A stretch of DNA of 64,000 nt from Enterococcus diestrammenae (GCF_009933255.1 NZ_MAEI01000054.1:310001-374000), one strand, 5' to 3'; positions 32,217-41,947 are shown, counted from the stretch's first letter. Numbers and translations are program-made. Notes: generated from the sequence alone by a model not told the origin.

Positions 32217-33755
32217 ATGACCAAACTCAATCAAGTCGCGGTAGTCGATATCGGTTCCAACACCGTTCGTCTGGTAATCTACCAACTGACGGCCCGCTAT
32301 GATTTTCATGAATTGCAAAATGTCAAACTACCTGTACGACTCTATCAATATTTGGATGAAGATAAAAACCTTAGCGCCACCGGGATTGACAAGCTGATTG
32401 AAGTGATTAGGCTGTTTCAAAAAGTGATGGCTCATTACCAATTGGATGATATTATCGCCACGGCCACAGCGGTTATTCGGCAAGCGCAAAATCAAGAAGC
32501 GGTCTTGCAGCAAGTGCAGGAGGCGACGGGGCTGGCCTTGCGCTTGTTGTCAGATGAAGAAGAAGCAAGCTACGGGCAGTATGCAATTGCACGTTCGACT
32601 CAGTTTAATGAAGGCTACACGGTAGATATGGGTGGTGGCAGTACGGAGATTACTTATTTCAAAAATGGTGTCATCAAAAACTCCCACAGTTTTCCTTTTG
32701 GAGTAGTGACTTTGACGGAGCTGTTTTATCAAGGGGATGCCAAGAAGGCGGAAGCCAAGGCGCGGGCTTATATCATGGCGCAGTTTGAAAAAATGAAATG
32801 GCTTAAGCCTCGGAAACTGCCAATTATTGCTATTGGGGGAAGTTCACGGAATATCGCTAGTGTCCACCAACGAATGACCGATTATCCCATGTCAGGCATC
32901 CATGAATATGAAATGAAGCGCCAAGATTTACAGGCAACTTATGACTTGTTTTGCAAATTGACAGTCGCTGAAAAACAAGAGCTGGATGGTCTTAGCCGCG
33001 ATCGGGCGGATATTATTGCACCAGCGAATTTGACGTATCTGTGCTTGTATGAAATCACAAAAGCTGAAAAATTTGTTTTCTGCTATCGGGGACTGCGGGA
33101 AGGCCTGCTGATGGCGCGAATCAATCAAGAAGCGCCCCATGCCTATACCCCGAACAATGTTCAAAAAAATACGATTATTCGGTTGGCGGATTTGTATCTG
33201 GCTGATACCATCGGGGCCTCCCAACGCTTGACGATAGCCCAAAAATTGGTGGCAGAACTTGAGCGGACGGGTTTGCTGTATCCCACGCGGAAACTGATGG
33301 CTTACCTTGAGTCAGGGACTTATTTGTACCATCTAGGGGCTTATGTGGAACAAGAAGAAAGCTCGATGCACTCTTTTTATCTGATCATCAATTCCAATCT
33401 TAGCGGCATCTCCCATAAAGAACGACTTTCGCTGGCTTTGATGGCAAGTTACAAGAATAAATCCTTGTTTAACCAATTTTTGGATCAGTATCGAGGTTGG
33501 CTGGAGGATGAAGAGCTGCAAGTCATTCGCGAAGTGGGGAGCATTATCAAGTTTTGCGATGCGTTGGCGATTACCCGGGTCAATGAAGTGCAACAGCTGC
33601 AAATACTCAAAAATGAAAAAGGCTATACGCTGGCGATATCATGGACGTACAATCCTTTGGCGGAATACTATCGGGCAACCCGTCAAAAGAAGAATTTGGA
33701 ATATGTGCTAGGTAAAAAAATCCGCCTAGCCTTTCGACAAGAGGAGGGGCAATGA
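32217..33755 (+). CDS. ppx: Exopolyphosphatase Ppx/GppA family
   Basis: A 512-aa enzyme with VAVVDIGSNTVRLVIYQL (phosphate-binding motif 1), YTVDMGGGSTEIT (motif 2) and IAIGGSSRNIASVHQ, plus a C-terminal helical HD-type domain (about 310-510). It removes terminal phosphates from polyphosphate or, in the GppA subgroup, pppGpp. Its partner gene is ppk, whose ATG overlaps the ppx stop (ATGA), so the two are translationally coupled. ATG is behind ATAGGAGGAA. Polyphosphate as substrate follows from context. Confidence 0.94.
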   Translation: MTKLNQVAVVDIGSNTVRLVIYQLTARYDFHELQNVKLPVRLYQYLDEDKNLSATGIDKLIEVIRLFQKVMAHYQLDDIIATATAVIRQAQNQEAVLQQVQEATGLALRLLSDEEEASYGQYAIARSTQFNEGYTVDMGGGSTEITYFKNGVIKNSHSFPFGVVTLTELFYQGDAKKAEAKARAYIMAQFEKMKWLKPRKLPIIAIGGSSRNIASVHQRMTDYPMSGIHEYEMKRQDLQATYDLFCKLTVAEKQELDGLSRDRADIIAPANLTYLCLYEITKAEKFVFCYRGLREGLLMARINQEAPHAYTPNNVQKNTIIRLADLYLADTIGASQRLTIAQKLVAELERTGLLYPTRKLMAYLESGTYLYHLGAYVEQEESSMHSFYLIINSNLSGISHKERLSLALMASYKNKSLFNQFLDQYRGWLEDEELQVIREVGSIIKFCDALAITRVNEVQQLQILKNEKGYTLAISWTYNPLAEYYRATRQKKNLEYVLGKKIRLAFRQEEGQ

Positions 33756-35857
33756 TGGTGCAAAAACAACAACCTCCTCGTTTTGTTCATCGAGATATCA
33801 GCTGGATCTTGTTTAATCGTCGCGTGATTTTGGAGGCCTATGATGATAGCAATCCCTTGTTGGAACAGCTGCGCTTTTTGGGGATTGCGGCTAATAATTT
33901 GGACGAGTTTTTCATGGTGCGGGTGCCACGGATGCAGTCTTTGGCTCGGCTACCAGAAAAACAAATAGACAAACTCACTGGCTGTACCCAGGAAGCCTTG
34001 TTGGAGGAGCTGACAGTTAAAAACCGAGAAAACTTAGAGTTGCAGTATCAACGCTTGGCTGAGTTAGAAAAGCGACTGGCGAAAAAACACTATTATTTGA
34101 AAAGCTTTGCCCAGCTAACCGTACGAGAAGCGGCTCAGATGGGACGTCTGTTCAAGGAGACCATCTTTCCGACTTTGGCGCCGATGGGGGTAGATGCTTA
34201 TCATGCCTTCCCTCGGTTATTGGAAAAAGCTTTGCATCTATGGGTGGGCTTAAAGGAGTTGGAAACTGGTGAAACGAGGGAGGCGATTTTGCCGATTTCT
34301 AATCGCTTGCCTCGGGTGATCCAACTTTCCCCCCGCCGCTTTATCTTGATAGAAGAGGTGATTGCCCACTTTTTGCCACAAATTTTTGTGGGCAATCAGG
34401 TGACCAGTGCGTTTGTCTTTCGTATCACCTATGACCATGATCTCGCTTTTGAAGAAGATGACCAAGAAGACCTTTCCCAACAGATGTCAGAGTATCTGGA
34501 AGAACGAAAAAAAGGCTTGCCGGCTCGGCTAGAAGTGGGGAGCTTGTCGACGATTGATGCTGGCGATCCAACGCATCTACTAAGAGAGTTGGGCCTGTGT
34601 CAGCGGGATTTGTACCAAAAAGCTGCCCCCATTGATTTGACCTTTTTGTTTGATTTGGTGGCGACCATCGGTGAGAAAAACCCCGCATGGCTGTATCCGC
34701 CAGCAAAACCCTTATATGATCCCCGCTGGCAACCGACACGTATTTTGAAGACCTTGGATCACGAAGATTTGCTCTTGCAGCATCCTTATGATTCCTTTAG
34801 AGGTGTCTTGTCTTTATTGGAGGCGGCGGTAAAAGATCCCGATACCATCGCTATCAAACAGACCTTGTATCGGATGGCCAAAGATTCACAAGTTATTAAA
34901 TTATTGAAAAAAGCAGCGAAAAAAGGCATTCAGGTCACGGTTTTAGTCGAGATCAAAGCACGGTTTGACGAAGCGAGTAATTTGCATTGGGTGGAAGAAT
35001 TGGAAGCAGCTGGCTGTTTTGTAAGCTACGGGTTTCCCAATATGAAAACCCATAGCAAGGCGTTGTTGATCGTGCAAAATAAAGGCGGCGACATCAAGCG
35101 CTACGCCCAGTTTGGGACGGGAAATTACAACGAAAGCAACAGTCAACAATACACGGATATCAGCTTTTTTACCGCCCGAGAAGAGTATGTCAGCGATTTG
35201 ACGGACTTTTTCAACTATCTCACCGGCTATCGCAACCATCCTCAGTATCAAAAAATCGTCACTTCGCCAGAGGACATCCGACAACTGGTGGTGACTAAAA
35301 TCCAACAAGTGGTGGCCGACTATCAGTCGACAGGTGTCGGTAAAATCTTTGCTAAAATGAACGCTTTGACTGATCCGCTGCTGATTGAGAAACTTTACGA
35401 AGCGAGTCAAGTGGGGGTGCCGATTCATTTGCAAGTACGGGGGGCTTGTTGTCTTGTGCCACAGGTGCCAGGTCTTAGTGAAACAATCCAAGTTAGCAGC
35501 ATTGTTGGGCGCTTTTTGGAACATGCGCGGATTTATGCCTTTACGACATCAGCAGGCACTGAAAATTGGATTTCCTCGGCAGATTGGATGACGCGAAATA
35601 TGGTGGGGCGTGTGGAAATTGCGACCCCCATCAACCAAACCAGTTGTGAAAACTTATTGACTCATCTGATCCAAGTCTATGAAAGTGATCAACGCAAGGC
35701 CTATTTTTTACATGAAGATGGGGAGTATCGCCGGCTGACTCCGAATAACGGGATTTCGGCTCAAGCCATCTTCTTAACCGAGGCACTGCGCAAGACGACG
35801 AATATTGTTGCTCGCCAGCAACTGTTGGTGGATCAACTGCGGCGCCTACCTAAATAA
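33752..35857 (+). CDS. ppk: Polyphosphate kinase 1
   Basis: A 701-aa Ppk1 with the N-terminal HRDISWILFNRRVILEA, the middle head domain, and two phospholipase D-like C-terminal domains. NMKTHSKALLIV contains the catalytic His that carries phosphate, and FGTGNYNESNSQQYTDISFFT is the adjacent conserved loop. It synthesises long-chain polyphosphate from ATP reversibly, usually at the membrane. It overlaps ppx by 4 bp and ends at a strong terminator. Two ATG codons are in frame (33752, 33758 is GTG); the first is used behind GAGGAGGGG. Confidence 0.96.
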   Translation: MMVQKQQPPRFVHRDISWILFNRRVILEAYDDSNPLLEQLRFLGIAANNLDEFFMVRVPRMQSLARLPEKQIDKLTGCTQEALLEELTVKNRENLELQYQRLAELEKRLAKKHYYLKSFAQLTVREAAQMGRLFKETIFPTLAPMGVDAYHAFPRLLEKALHLWVGLKELETGETREAILPISNRLPRVIQLSPRRFILIEEVIAHFLPQIFVGNQVTSAFVFRITYDHDLAFEEDDQEDLSQQMSEYLEERKKGLPARLEVGSLSTIDAGDPTHLLRELGLCQRDLYQKAAPIDLTFLFDLVATIGEKNPAWLYPPAKPLYDPRWQPTRILKTLDHEDLLLQHPYDSFRGVLSLLEAAVKDPDTIAIKQTLYRMAKDSQVIKLLKKAAKKGIQVTVLVEIKARFDEASNLHWVEELEAAGCFVSYGFPNMKTHSKALLIVQNKGGDIKRYAQFGTGNYNESNSQQYTDISFFTAREEYVSDLTDFFNYLTGYRNHPQYQKIVTSPEDIRQLVVTKIQQVVADYQSTGVGKIFAKMNALTDPLLIEKLYEASQVGVPIHLQVRGACCLVPQVPGLSETIQVSSIVGRFLEHARIYAFTTSAGTENWISSADWMTRNMVGRVEIATPINQTSCENLLTHLIQVYESDQRKAYFLHEDGEYRRLTPNNGISAQAIFLTEALRKTTNIVARQQLLVDQLRRLPK

Positions 35858-35870
35858 ACGATGGAAAAGC

Positions 35871-35932
35871 AAAACGAACCAACTCTTAGCTGGCACAGGT
35901 TGTGGCTGACTTAAGAGACGGTTCGTTTTTTT
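35871..35932 (+). terminator. Terminator after ppx-ppk
   Basis: AACGAACC/GGTTCGTT with an inner CTCTTA/TAAGAG and T7; it abuts the stop of the convergent gene. Confidence 0.87.
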
Positions 35933-37052
35933 ATAGACTACATTTGGCTTTAGGGGTTTCTGCAGTTTTTCTTAAATGATAGCGACGGGGAAACTCAGCG
36001 AGTTCGACGATTTTCGAGCCCAGCTGAGAGGTGACAGGGGCTTTGTCAACAGGTGTCGTAAGGGAATCTGAGACAGGCGAATTTGAAGCGATGTCACTGG
36101 TTTCACTTTGCTTAGGACTGGTGATTTCTTTTGCTTCAGCGGTTTCCTCATGAATCAGTTTCTTGAAATCGAATGGCTCGCCACTGGTACCAAAAGCTTC
36201 TTCTTTTTTAGAGAGGTGGTAGTAGACGATTTCTGGTGGTACTCGGAAACGTAGCGGCAAGGCAGTCGTCCCAATCCCGGTATTTACCGAAAGCAAGGTA
36301 TTTTTGGCGGGGAGGTATAAGCTATCCGTGTAGTTACGTGCGCCCGCCGTTTTCGGGAAGTAACCTGGGAGGCGAATTTGACCGCCATGGCTATGACCAG
36401 AAAGCACTAAATCATAGATGGCAAGGTTTTTCACGCGATTGACATAGTCTGGCTGATGCAAAAGTAAAATCTGCCATTCTGCTAGGGTATCTTCAAAGTA
36501 AAACTGGGATTTTTCAGTCGTAGGATCGGCAATGCCGGCAATATTTAGAGAAAGCCGCTCGTCAGATCCAAAGACGTCTTCATTGATTAAGACGGTAAAC
36601 CCAGCGGATTCAAGGATATCTTTGACGAAATAGCCCCCATCACTCTTGTAGTCATGGTTGCCTAATACTGCTAGTTTACCCATGGGTGCGTGAAGTTTTT
36701 TGAGTTTCGCAATCAAGGCTGGGGTCTGTTTGACGGGCCATTTTTTATAATCATCAAGTAAGTCGCCGGTGAAAATAATCAAATCTGGCTGATCTGCCAT
36801 GATGGAACGAATCAATTTGTTGATGCGACGGGGCTTGAACCAACGAGAGAAGTGTAGATCGCTGAGATGGGCAATCACTACATCGCTTTCTTGTTGGAAC
36901 ATATCATAGGCCTCCGAGATATCCAGCACGCGGGACTTATCTTTACGGATGAGGAAATGTTTTTCAATCAGGCGGCGGGGCTCGATAACAAAGGCATAAA
37001 AAGCCAATGCAGAAAGGAGCACAGCAAATACAATCAGAATTTTGATAGCCAA
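35931..37052 (-). CDS. Membrane-anchored metallophosphoesterase (YkuE-like)
   Basis: About 373 aa, with one N-terminal membrane helix (ILIVFAVLLSALAFYAFV) and a calcineurin-like domain: AHLSDLHFS, IFTGDLLDD, LGNHDYKSD, LLHQPD and LSGHSHGGQI. The final 90 residues are a Ser/Thr/Glu-rich, probably disordered tail ending in a basic segment, absent from typical YkuE. The best start is TTG at 37052, 9 nt after AAGGAGG; the ATG at 37061 directly abuts that site. The likely activity is hydrolysis of a phosphodiester or phosphomonoester at the membrane; the substrate is unknown. Confidence 0.88.
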   Translation of the reverse strand: MAIKILIVFAVLLSALAFYAFVIEPRRLIEKHFLIRKDKSRVLDISEAYDMFQQESDVVIAHLSDLHFSRWFKPRRINKLIRSIMADQPDLIIFTGDLLDDYKKWPVKQTPALIAKLKKLHAPMGKLAVLGNHDYKSDGGYFVKDILESAGFTVLINEDVFGSDERLSLNIAGIADPTTEKSQFYFEDTLAEWQILLLHQPDYVNRVKNLAIYDLVLSGHSHGGQIRLPGYFPKTAGARNYTDSLYLPAKNTLLSVNTGIGTTALPLRFRVPPEIVYYHLSKKEEAFGTSGEPFDFKKLIHEETAEAKEITSPKQSETSDIASNSPVSDSLTTPVDKAPVTSQLGSKIVELAEFPRRYHLRKTAETPKAKCSL

Positions 37053-37412
37053 AAAAAACATCCTCCTTTCAGTCAACTATGGAATAGCATATAAGAAACC
37101 ATGCCAAAAAGCAATGGAACATGGACCAAATAAAAATTAAATTTGCGCTTTTTATGTTGCGAATATATTTCAAAGATTGACAGCTGATGTCAACTGAAAA
37201 TCGTTCTTTTTAACGGATACGAACAGGTGTTCTTATCGTGATTTCATTATAGCGCAAAAGTGAAAAAAAGGCGAGTCCTTTTTTCAAAAAGAACACGCCT
37301 ATCAAGGGAAAGAGCAGTTAAGGTATTTTGTAATGATCCGAATAGCTAAGAAAAAATCGGGTAAACTATTCCTTTGCAGCCACTGTAGCACTTGTAAAAT
37401 AGAGAAAAATAG
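37053..37412. other. Intergenic region between two minus-strand genes
   Basis: It holds the promoter of the metallophosphoesterase (not clearly resolved) and the terminator of the 37413 gene. No coding ORF with a ribosome site was seen. Confidence 0.5.
37263..37301 (-). terminator. Terminator of 37413-38078 gene
   Basis: On the minus strand AGGCGTGTTCTTTTT pairs with AAAAAAGGACTCGCCT and is followed by seven T. Confidence 0.82.
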
Positions 37413-38078
37413 TTATTTTATTTTATTGATAAAAAACGATTTTCGGTGGATTTTGACCGGCTTTTTGCCACGGTTTGCCAGTGCTAAGGCTTGGGCTGTC
37501 TGATAGTCTGGGAAGCGCTTTTTGAACCGCTTTGGTAAGAGGAGCAGTAGGCCGTCAAAAGGTGCGGTGAATAAGGCCAGGGCAAGGCTACGACTATCGC
37601 TGCCTCTCTGATAGAGGCGAACGAGGGCAAAATGCACCCAAATCATCCCAACCAACACACCACCATAGCGTCCCCACTCAGGAGGCAGCCATCCGAGAGC
37701 TTCCACTAATGAAAGTAGCAGGGGGTAGGCAAAGTAGGCACTAGCGAAGAGATAAAAACGCCAGGTCTTTTGCAATTGCCACAAGGAAAGGAAGAAAAAG
37801 AAGGCAGTTACCAACACGCCAAGGGGTGGTAAGAGGCTGACTAAGGCTGCGTAAAGCACACCGGCAAAAAGCATGCCTGGACCTTTAAAGAGTGCTGTAA
37901 TACCTATCAAACAAGCAATCATCACCACTTGCCAGCGAAAATCCGCTGCCGCCAAGCTCGCCAGCGCCAACACGATCCCCCAATGGGCAATCCCTTGTTG
38001 GCGGGGATCAGGCTGACGCTGGCCTTTGCCTCTTAACCACGACGCCAATCGCGGGTAATCTTTTTCAAAATCAGTCAT
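37413..38078 (-). CDS. Uncharacterised membrane protein (about 6 TM)
   Basis: A 221-aa protein not assigned to a family. A short polar N-terminus (MTDFEKDYPRLASWLRGKGQ) is followed by about six hydrophobic helices and a basic cytoplasmic tail (KRFKKRFPDYQT...RGKKPVKIHRKSF). No transporter signature or catalytic motif was seen. It stands alone with its own terminator. Two 11-bp direct repeats lie at its presumed transcription start, suggesting regulation. Confidence 0.78.
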   Translation of the reverse strand: MTDFEKDYPRLASWLRGKGQRQPDPRQQGIAHWGIVLALASLAAADFRWQVVMIACLIGITALFKGPGMLFAGVLYAALVSLLPPLGVLVTAFFFFLSLWQLQKTWRFYLFASAYFAYPLLLSLVEALGWLPPEWGRYGGVLVGMIWVHFALVRLYQRGSDSRSLALALFTAPFDGLLLLLPKRFKKRFPDYQTAQALALANRGKKPVKIHRKSFFINKIK

Positions 38079-38107
38079 GGATGCAGGCCTCCTTTTTTGT
38101 GCCTTAG

Positions 38108-38132
38108 TTGTGACATATTTGTGACATATTAT
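38108..38132 (-). promoter_or_regulatory. Promoter with helically phased direct repeats
   Basis: On the minus strand a -10 TATAAT runs into two copies of AATATGTCACAA spaced exactly 11 bp, about one helical turn. This is a possible operator for the 37413-38078 membrane protein gene. Confidence 0.45.
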
Positions 38133-38437
38133 AGTAGAAAAAAATGAAGACAGCCTCCATCTTCAGACTGATTTTTTTCATCACCTTGGCTTTATAGCCT
38201 AGTTCCCTCAAATTCCAGCTAGAACCGACGCATCAGGAAAAGCTTTAGCTGCGGATTCCGCCAAAGTTTAGAACTAAATGGGTGGGTTCAGCCTTTCTTA
38301 ATTCTAACAGCTGTTCATTTTGCTTTTAGCGGATTTGTGCTAAAGTAAGACATGAATTGACGGAAGCGAAAAGTTGTGGGCATCAGTCATTTGTGCCACG
38401 GGAAAACAGCCGACGTCAGGAACAGGAGTGGATAGTG
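38133..38437. other. Intergenic region upstream of tatD
   Basis: No gene is visible. It contains GAACCGACGCATCAGG and GGTTCAGCCTTTCTTAATTC segments that resemble the 3' half of repeat family B (40896 and 42867), so it may be a degenerate copy. Confidence 0.4.
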
Positions 38438-39208
38438 ATGATTTTTGATTCCCATACCCATCTGAATGCGGAACAGTTTAAAGGAGAAGAAGCCGCGGTT
38501 GTGAAACGTGCCCAAGAATTAGGCGTGACCAAAATGGCGGTGGTGGGCTTTGATGCAGCCACGATTGCCAAAACGTTGGAATTGAATCAGCAGTTTCCGG
38601 GGGTTTATAGCATTATTGGCTGGCATCCCACCGAGGCGGGAAGCTATACCAAAGCAGTCGAAAAACAGCTGGAGCAACAATTGACTTTACCCAAAGTGGT
38701 GGCTTATGGAGAGATTGGCCTGGATTATCACTGGATGGAAGACCCGCAAGATGTCCAAGAGCGGGTGTTTCGGCGCCAGATTGCCATTGCTAAAGAACAT
38801 GGGTTGCCGATCAGCATCCATATGCGGGAAGCGACTGAGGACACCTACCGTATTTTGAAAGAAGAAGACGTGCGGGACATTGGTGGGATTATGCATAGTT
38901 ACAGTGGGGATTTGGAGTGGGCCAAGCGCTTTTTGGATTTAGGAATGCATATTTCTTTTTCTGGCGTGGTGACTTTCAAAAAAGCTCTGGATGTGCAAGA
39001 AGCCGCGACCGGTGTGCCTTTGGAGCGGTTATTGGTGGAAACTGACGCCCCTTATTTGGCCCCTGTTCCTTATCGGGGCAAGCGCAATGAGCCAGGGTAC
39101 ACTTTTTATGTAGTGGAAAAAATCGCCCAATTACGGGAAATGGCACCAGAAGCAGTGGCAAAACAGACTTACGAAAATGCTCAACGCCTGTTTCGCTTGG
39201 CGGATTGA
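38438..39208 (+). CDS. tatD: TatD family metal-dependent deoxyribonuclease
   Basis: A 256-aa TIM-barrel amidohydrolase-like nuclease with [10 protein letters not shown] (HxH), [11 protein letters not shown] (bridging Glu), [16 protein letters not shown] and [10 protein letters not shown], all TatD metal-site motifs. It is a 3'-5' DNase/RNase of DNA repair and quality control. Start ATG 38438 matches the family N-terminus, though the ribosome site (ACAGGAG, 9 nt) is modest; an in-frame start 81 bp upstream would add non-conserved sequence. It leads the conserved tatD-rnmV-rsmA order. Confidence 0.94.
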   Translation: MIFDSHTHLNAEQFKGEEAAVVKRAQELGVTKMAVVGFDAATIAKTLELNQQFPGVYSIIGWHPTEAGSYTKAVEKQLEQQLTLPKVVAYGEIGLDYHWMEDPQDVQERVFRRQIAIAKEHGLPISIHMREATEDTYRILKEEDVRDIGGIMHSYSGDLEWAKRFLDLGMHISFSGVVTFKKALDVQEAATGVPLERLLVETDAPYLAPVPYRGKRNEPGYTFYVVEKIAQLREMAPEAVAKQTYENAQRLFRLAD

Positions 39209-39225
39209 TAGGAAAGGGATTTGTG

Positions 39226-39900
39226 ATGACCGACGACAACCAACGCCGCCAAAAACGGCAACAAAAACGAGCCACCCAGCAGTTAGCCGGAGCGCTGAGC
39301 CAACCGACTGAGGGCTTTCAAATTGAAGAAATCATCGTAGTGGAGGGCAAAGATGACACGCGGCGCCTCCAAGAAGTGTTGCCGGTGGATACCATCGAAA
39401 CCATTGGCTCGGCGATTAATGATGAGATTTTGGAACAAATCCAACACGCCCAGGAAACTCGAGGCGTCATCGTCTTTACCGACCCGGATTTTTCGGGGGA
39501 AAAGATTCGCAAAACCATCATGGAAGTAGTTCCTGATGCCAAACATGCTTTTTTATCTCGAAAACAGGCGGTCCCTGGCAACAATCGAGGCAGTCTCGGG
39601 GTGGAACATGCCAGCGATGAAGCGATTTTGGAAGCTTTGAAAAAAGTCGTCACCCCCTTGACAGCAGCGGAAGTGGCCGCTGCAGATGAACCGAAAATCG
39701 CTAGACAAACCTTGATGCAGTATGGTTTAATAGCCGGAGCTGGGTCGAAGCTACGACGAGAAAAGCTAGGGGATTATTTGCGGATTGGCTATACCAATAG
39801 CAAACAGTTAGAAAAACGTCTGGCTATGTTTCGGATAACAGAAGCCGAACTGGCGGATGCCATGGGTCAGGTGTTGGCAGACTTGGATAACGAAGAATAG
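39226..39900 (+). CDS. rnmV: Ribonuclease M5 (5S rRNA maturation)
   Basis: A 224-aa protein with a TOPRIM domain: [15 protein letters not shown] holds the first acidic motif and [15 protein letters not shown] the DxD pair. [12 protein letters not shown] is specific to RNase M5, which trims 5S rRNA precursor. Start ATG 39226 is about 8 nt after AGGAAAGG; an upstream in-frame TTG overlaps the tatD stop. It sits between tatD and rsmA, as in many Firmicutes. Confidence 0.94.
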   Translation: MTDDNQRRQKRQQKRATQQLAGALSQPTEGFQIEEIIVVEGKDDTRRLQEVLPVDTIETIGSAINDEILEQIQHAQETRGVIVFTDPDFSGEKIRKTIMEVVPDAKHAFLSRKQAVPGNNRGSLGVEHASDEAILEALKKVVTPLTAAEVAAADEPKIARQTLMQYGLIAGAGSKLRREKLGDYLRIGYTNSKQLEKRLAMFRITEAELADAMGQVLADLDNEE

Positions 39901-39967
39901 GCGCTATCGCCGGTATTTTTAAGTAAAAGCTAGGTATTACTAGAGGAATTAGAAAACGAGGATAATT

Positions 39968-40849
39968 ATGAAAGATAACCGTGACATCGCGACACCTTCC
40001 AAAACCAAAGAAATCCTGCAAAAGCATGGGTTTACTTTTAAGAAAAGCTTAGGACAAAACTTTTTGACGGAACCGAATATTTTGCGAAAAATCGTGGAAA
40101 CAGGCGGCATTGATGACCAGACCAACGTCATCGAAGTCGGCCCGGGAATCGGCGCGTTGACCGAACATTTGGCCCGTAAAGCCCACCAAGTATTGGCCTT
40201 TGAAATCGACGACCGCTTGATTCCTGTCTTGGCGGATACGTTAAGAGACTACCCCAACGTCACGGTGCGGCATCAAGACGTGCTACAAGCCAACTTGCCG
40301 CAAGTAACACAAGAGGTATTCACAGAAGACTTGCCCATCAAAGTGGTGGCGAACTTGCCTTATTACATCACCACGCCGATCATGATGCACTTTTTGGAAT
40401 CGGAGCTGGCGGTGGCGGAAATGGTAGTTATGATGCAAAAGGAAGTCGCTGACCGGATTTCAGCGGCCCCGGGGACCAAAGCTTATGGTTCCTTGACCAT
40501 TGCCGTCCAGTATTATATGGAAGCAAAGCTAGCTTTTATCGTGCCTAAAACCGTCTTTGTGCCACAACCTAACGTGGATTCGGCTATTTTGAAATTGACG
40601 CGACGGCCGCAACCAGCGGTAACCGTGACGAACGAAAAAGCCTTCTTCAAGCTCACCAAAGCGGCCTTCCAATTGCGCCGCAAGACTTTGTGGAATAATC
40701 TGATTCACAGCTACGGCAAAGATGAGGCCACAAAAACTTGGCTGACTAACAGTCTTGAACAGGCGGCAATCGATCCAAAACGGCGGGGAGAAACCTTGTC
40801 CTTGGAGGAATTTGGTCGGTTGAGCAATGCTATGGAAGCCTTGAAATAA
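39968..40849 (+). CDS. rsmA: 16S rRNA dimethyladenosine transferase (KsgA)
   Basis: A 293-aa SAM-dependent methyltransferase with [24 protein letters not shown] (SAM motif I), [15 protein letters not shown] (motif IV) and [14 protein letters not shown] near the C-terminus. It dimethylates two adjacent adenines near the 3' end of 16S rRNA, a late ribosome assembly checkpoint. Loss gives kasugamycin resistance. It follows rnmV by 67 bp and ends at a strong terminator. Confidence 0.97.
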   Translation: MKDNRDIATPSKTKEILQKHGFTFKKSLGQNFLTEPNILRKIVETGGIDDQTNVIEVGPGIGALTEHLARKAHQVLAFEIDDRLIPVLADTLRDYPNVTVRHQDVLQANLPQVTQEVFTEDLPIKVVANLPYYITTPIMMHFLESELAVAEMVVMMQKEVADRISAAPGTKAYGSLTIAVQYYMEAKLAFIVPKTVFVPQPNVDSAILKLTRRPQPAVTVTNEKAFFKLTKAAFQLRRKTLWNNLIHSYGKDEATKTWLTNSLEQAAIDPKRRGETLSLEEFGRLSNAMEALK

Positions 40850-40857
40850 TCGAAAAG

Positions 40858-40896
40858 AAAGCTGTCTTGCTCAAAAAAGAGCGGGCAGCTTTTTTA
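40858..40896 (+). terminator. Terminator after rsmA
   Basis: AAAGCTGTCTTGCTC and GAGCGGGCAGCTTTTTT form the stem and T run. A family B repeat starts directly after. Confidence 0.87.
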
Positions 40897-41083
40897 TAAT
40901 ACCAGGTCTAACCATGTTTGGCTTCACGAACTAGCTCAGCTACTGCAGACAGTTGGACTAAGCAAAAGTCGCTAAGTCCAATTCGCATCTTCTCAAGTTA
41001 AGTTAAAACCGACACATGATAAAGAGCATCATCTGGCGATTTCGCTTTGATTCTCAAGAGTTGAAGGAGTTAGTTCCGCCTTT
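40896..41083. repeat. Repeat family B, copy 1
   Basis: About 188 bp beginning TATAATACCAGGTCTAAC and containing TTGGCTTCACGAACTAGC, a TTGGACTAAGC/GCTAAGTCCAA hairpin and an ATGATaaagagcATCAT hairpin. The first 100 bp match copy 2 (42867) closely; the 3' hairpin is diverged. It starts at the T tract of the rsmA terminator. Confidence 0.85.
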
Positions 41084-41205
41084 TTTTGATAAGCATACCA
41101 CGCTTTAAATGCGATTAAGTAGCAGCGATTGCCCCTTGTGTTCAGGTTGATAACACCAATAATTGGAAACTTGCAAAAAAGTTTCATTTCTTTTTCGATA
41201 GTGTC

Positions 41206-41234
41206 TTGACAGTTGCCTTGGCTACCAGTAAACT
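41206..41234 (+). promoter_or_regulatory. Promoter of ECF S-component gene
   Basis: TTGACA (41206-41211), a 17-bp spacer and TAAACT (41229-41234) leave a leader of about 98 nt before the ATG. Confidence 0.78.
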
Positions 41235-41338
41235 GTAAACAATCAAAGTGTCATGACAGTGGTAGAAGGCCGATTGGTTTGGGGAATTTGGTGGTAATGG
41301 CTGTGTTTGCTGTCACAGACAAAATTGGAGGAAATGCA

Positions 41339-41947
41339 ATGAAAAAAATGTCAGTTCGTGAAATTACCGTGGGGGCGCTGTTAATTGCTTTGGCGATCTT
41401 GATTCCCAATGTGATGCCGAAAGTCGTCATCGGTCCCGCTTCCTTTACGTTGGGGAGTCATGTGCCGTTATTTATCTCGATGTTTTTCTCGCCGTTGTTA
41501 GCGGTGATGGTAGCGATTGGAACAACGGTGGGCTTTTTCATGAGTAGTTTGCCAATTGTAGTCACTTTGCGCGCGGCCAGCCATATCGTTTTTGCGGTGT
41601 TGGGGGCCTGGTATTTGCAAAAACATCCGGAAACCGTGTTGACCAATGGCAAGTTCCAGTTGGTAAATATCAAGTTTCAGTTATTTAATCTAATCGTTGG
41701 TTTGATTCATAGCGCAGTGGAAGTCTTGGTGGTCTTGGCCTTTAACTTGGTGGATTTAGGAAATGCTGGCAGTTATCAAGGCGGCGCATTCTATTTCTTC
41801 TTTGTTTTGATGGGTGTGGGAGGCTTGATTCACTCATTGGTGGATTACAACATCGCTTACTTTGTCACCGCAGCAGTCAGCAAGCAATTTACGATTCCAG
41901 TCTTTACCGCGGCGAAGAATCTTTTCCGGAAAAAATCAGCAGCGTAA
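41339..41947 (+). CDS. ECF-type vitamin transporter S-component (substrate unassigned)
   Basis: A 202-aa protein with about six helices. Its N-terminus (MSVREITVGALLIALAILIP, then GSHVPLFISMFFSPLLAVMVAIGTTVGF) is typical of ECF S-components that join a shared EcfAA'T energising module. It is near FolT and resembles niacin-type (NiaX-like) members in layout, but the substrate cannot be read from sequence. Start ATG 41339 is 6-7 nt after TTGGAGG. Its 98-nt leader matched no riboswitch I know. It ends at its own terminator. Confidence 0.8.
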   Translation: MKKMSVREITVGALLIALAILIPNVMPKVVIGPASFTLGSHVPLFISMFFSPLLAVMVAIGTTVGFFMSSLPIVVTLRAASHIVFAVLGAWYLQKHPETVLTNGKFQLVNIKFQLFNLIVGLIHSAVEVLVVLAFNLVDLGNAGSYQGGAFYFFFVLMGVGGLIHSLVDYNIAYFVTAAVSKQFTIPVFTAAKNLFRKKSAA

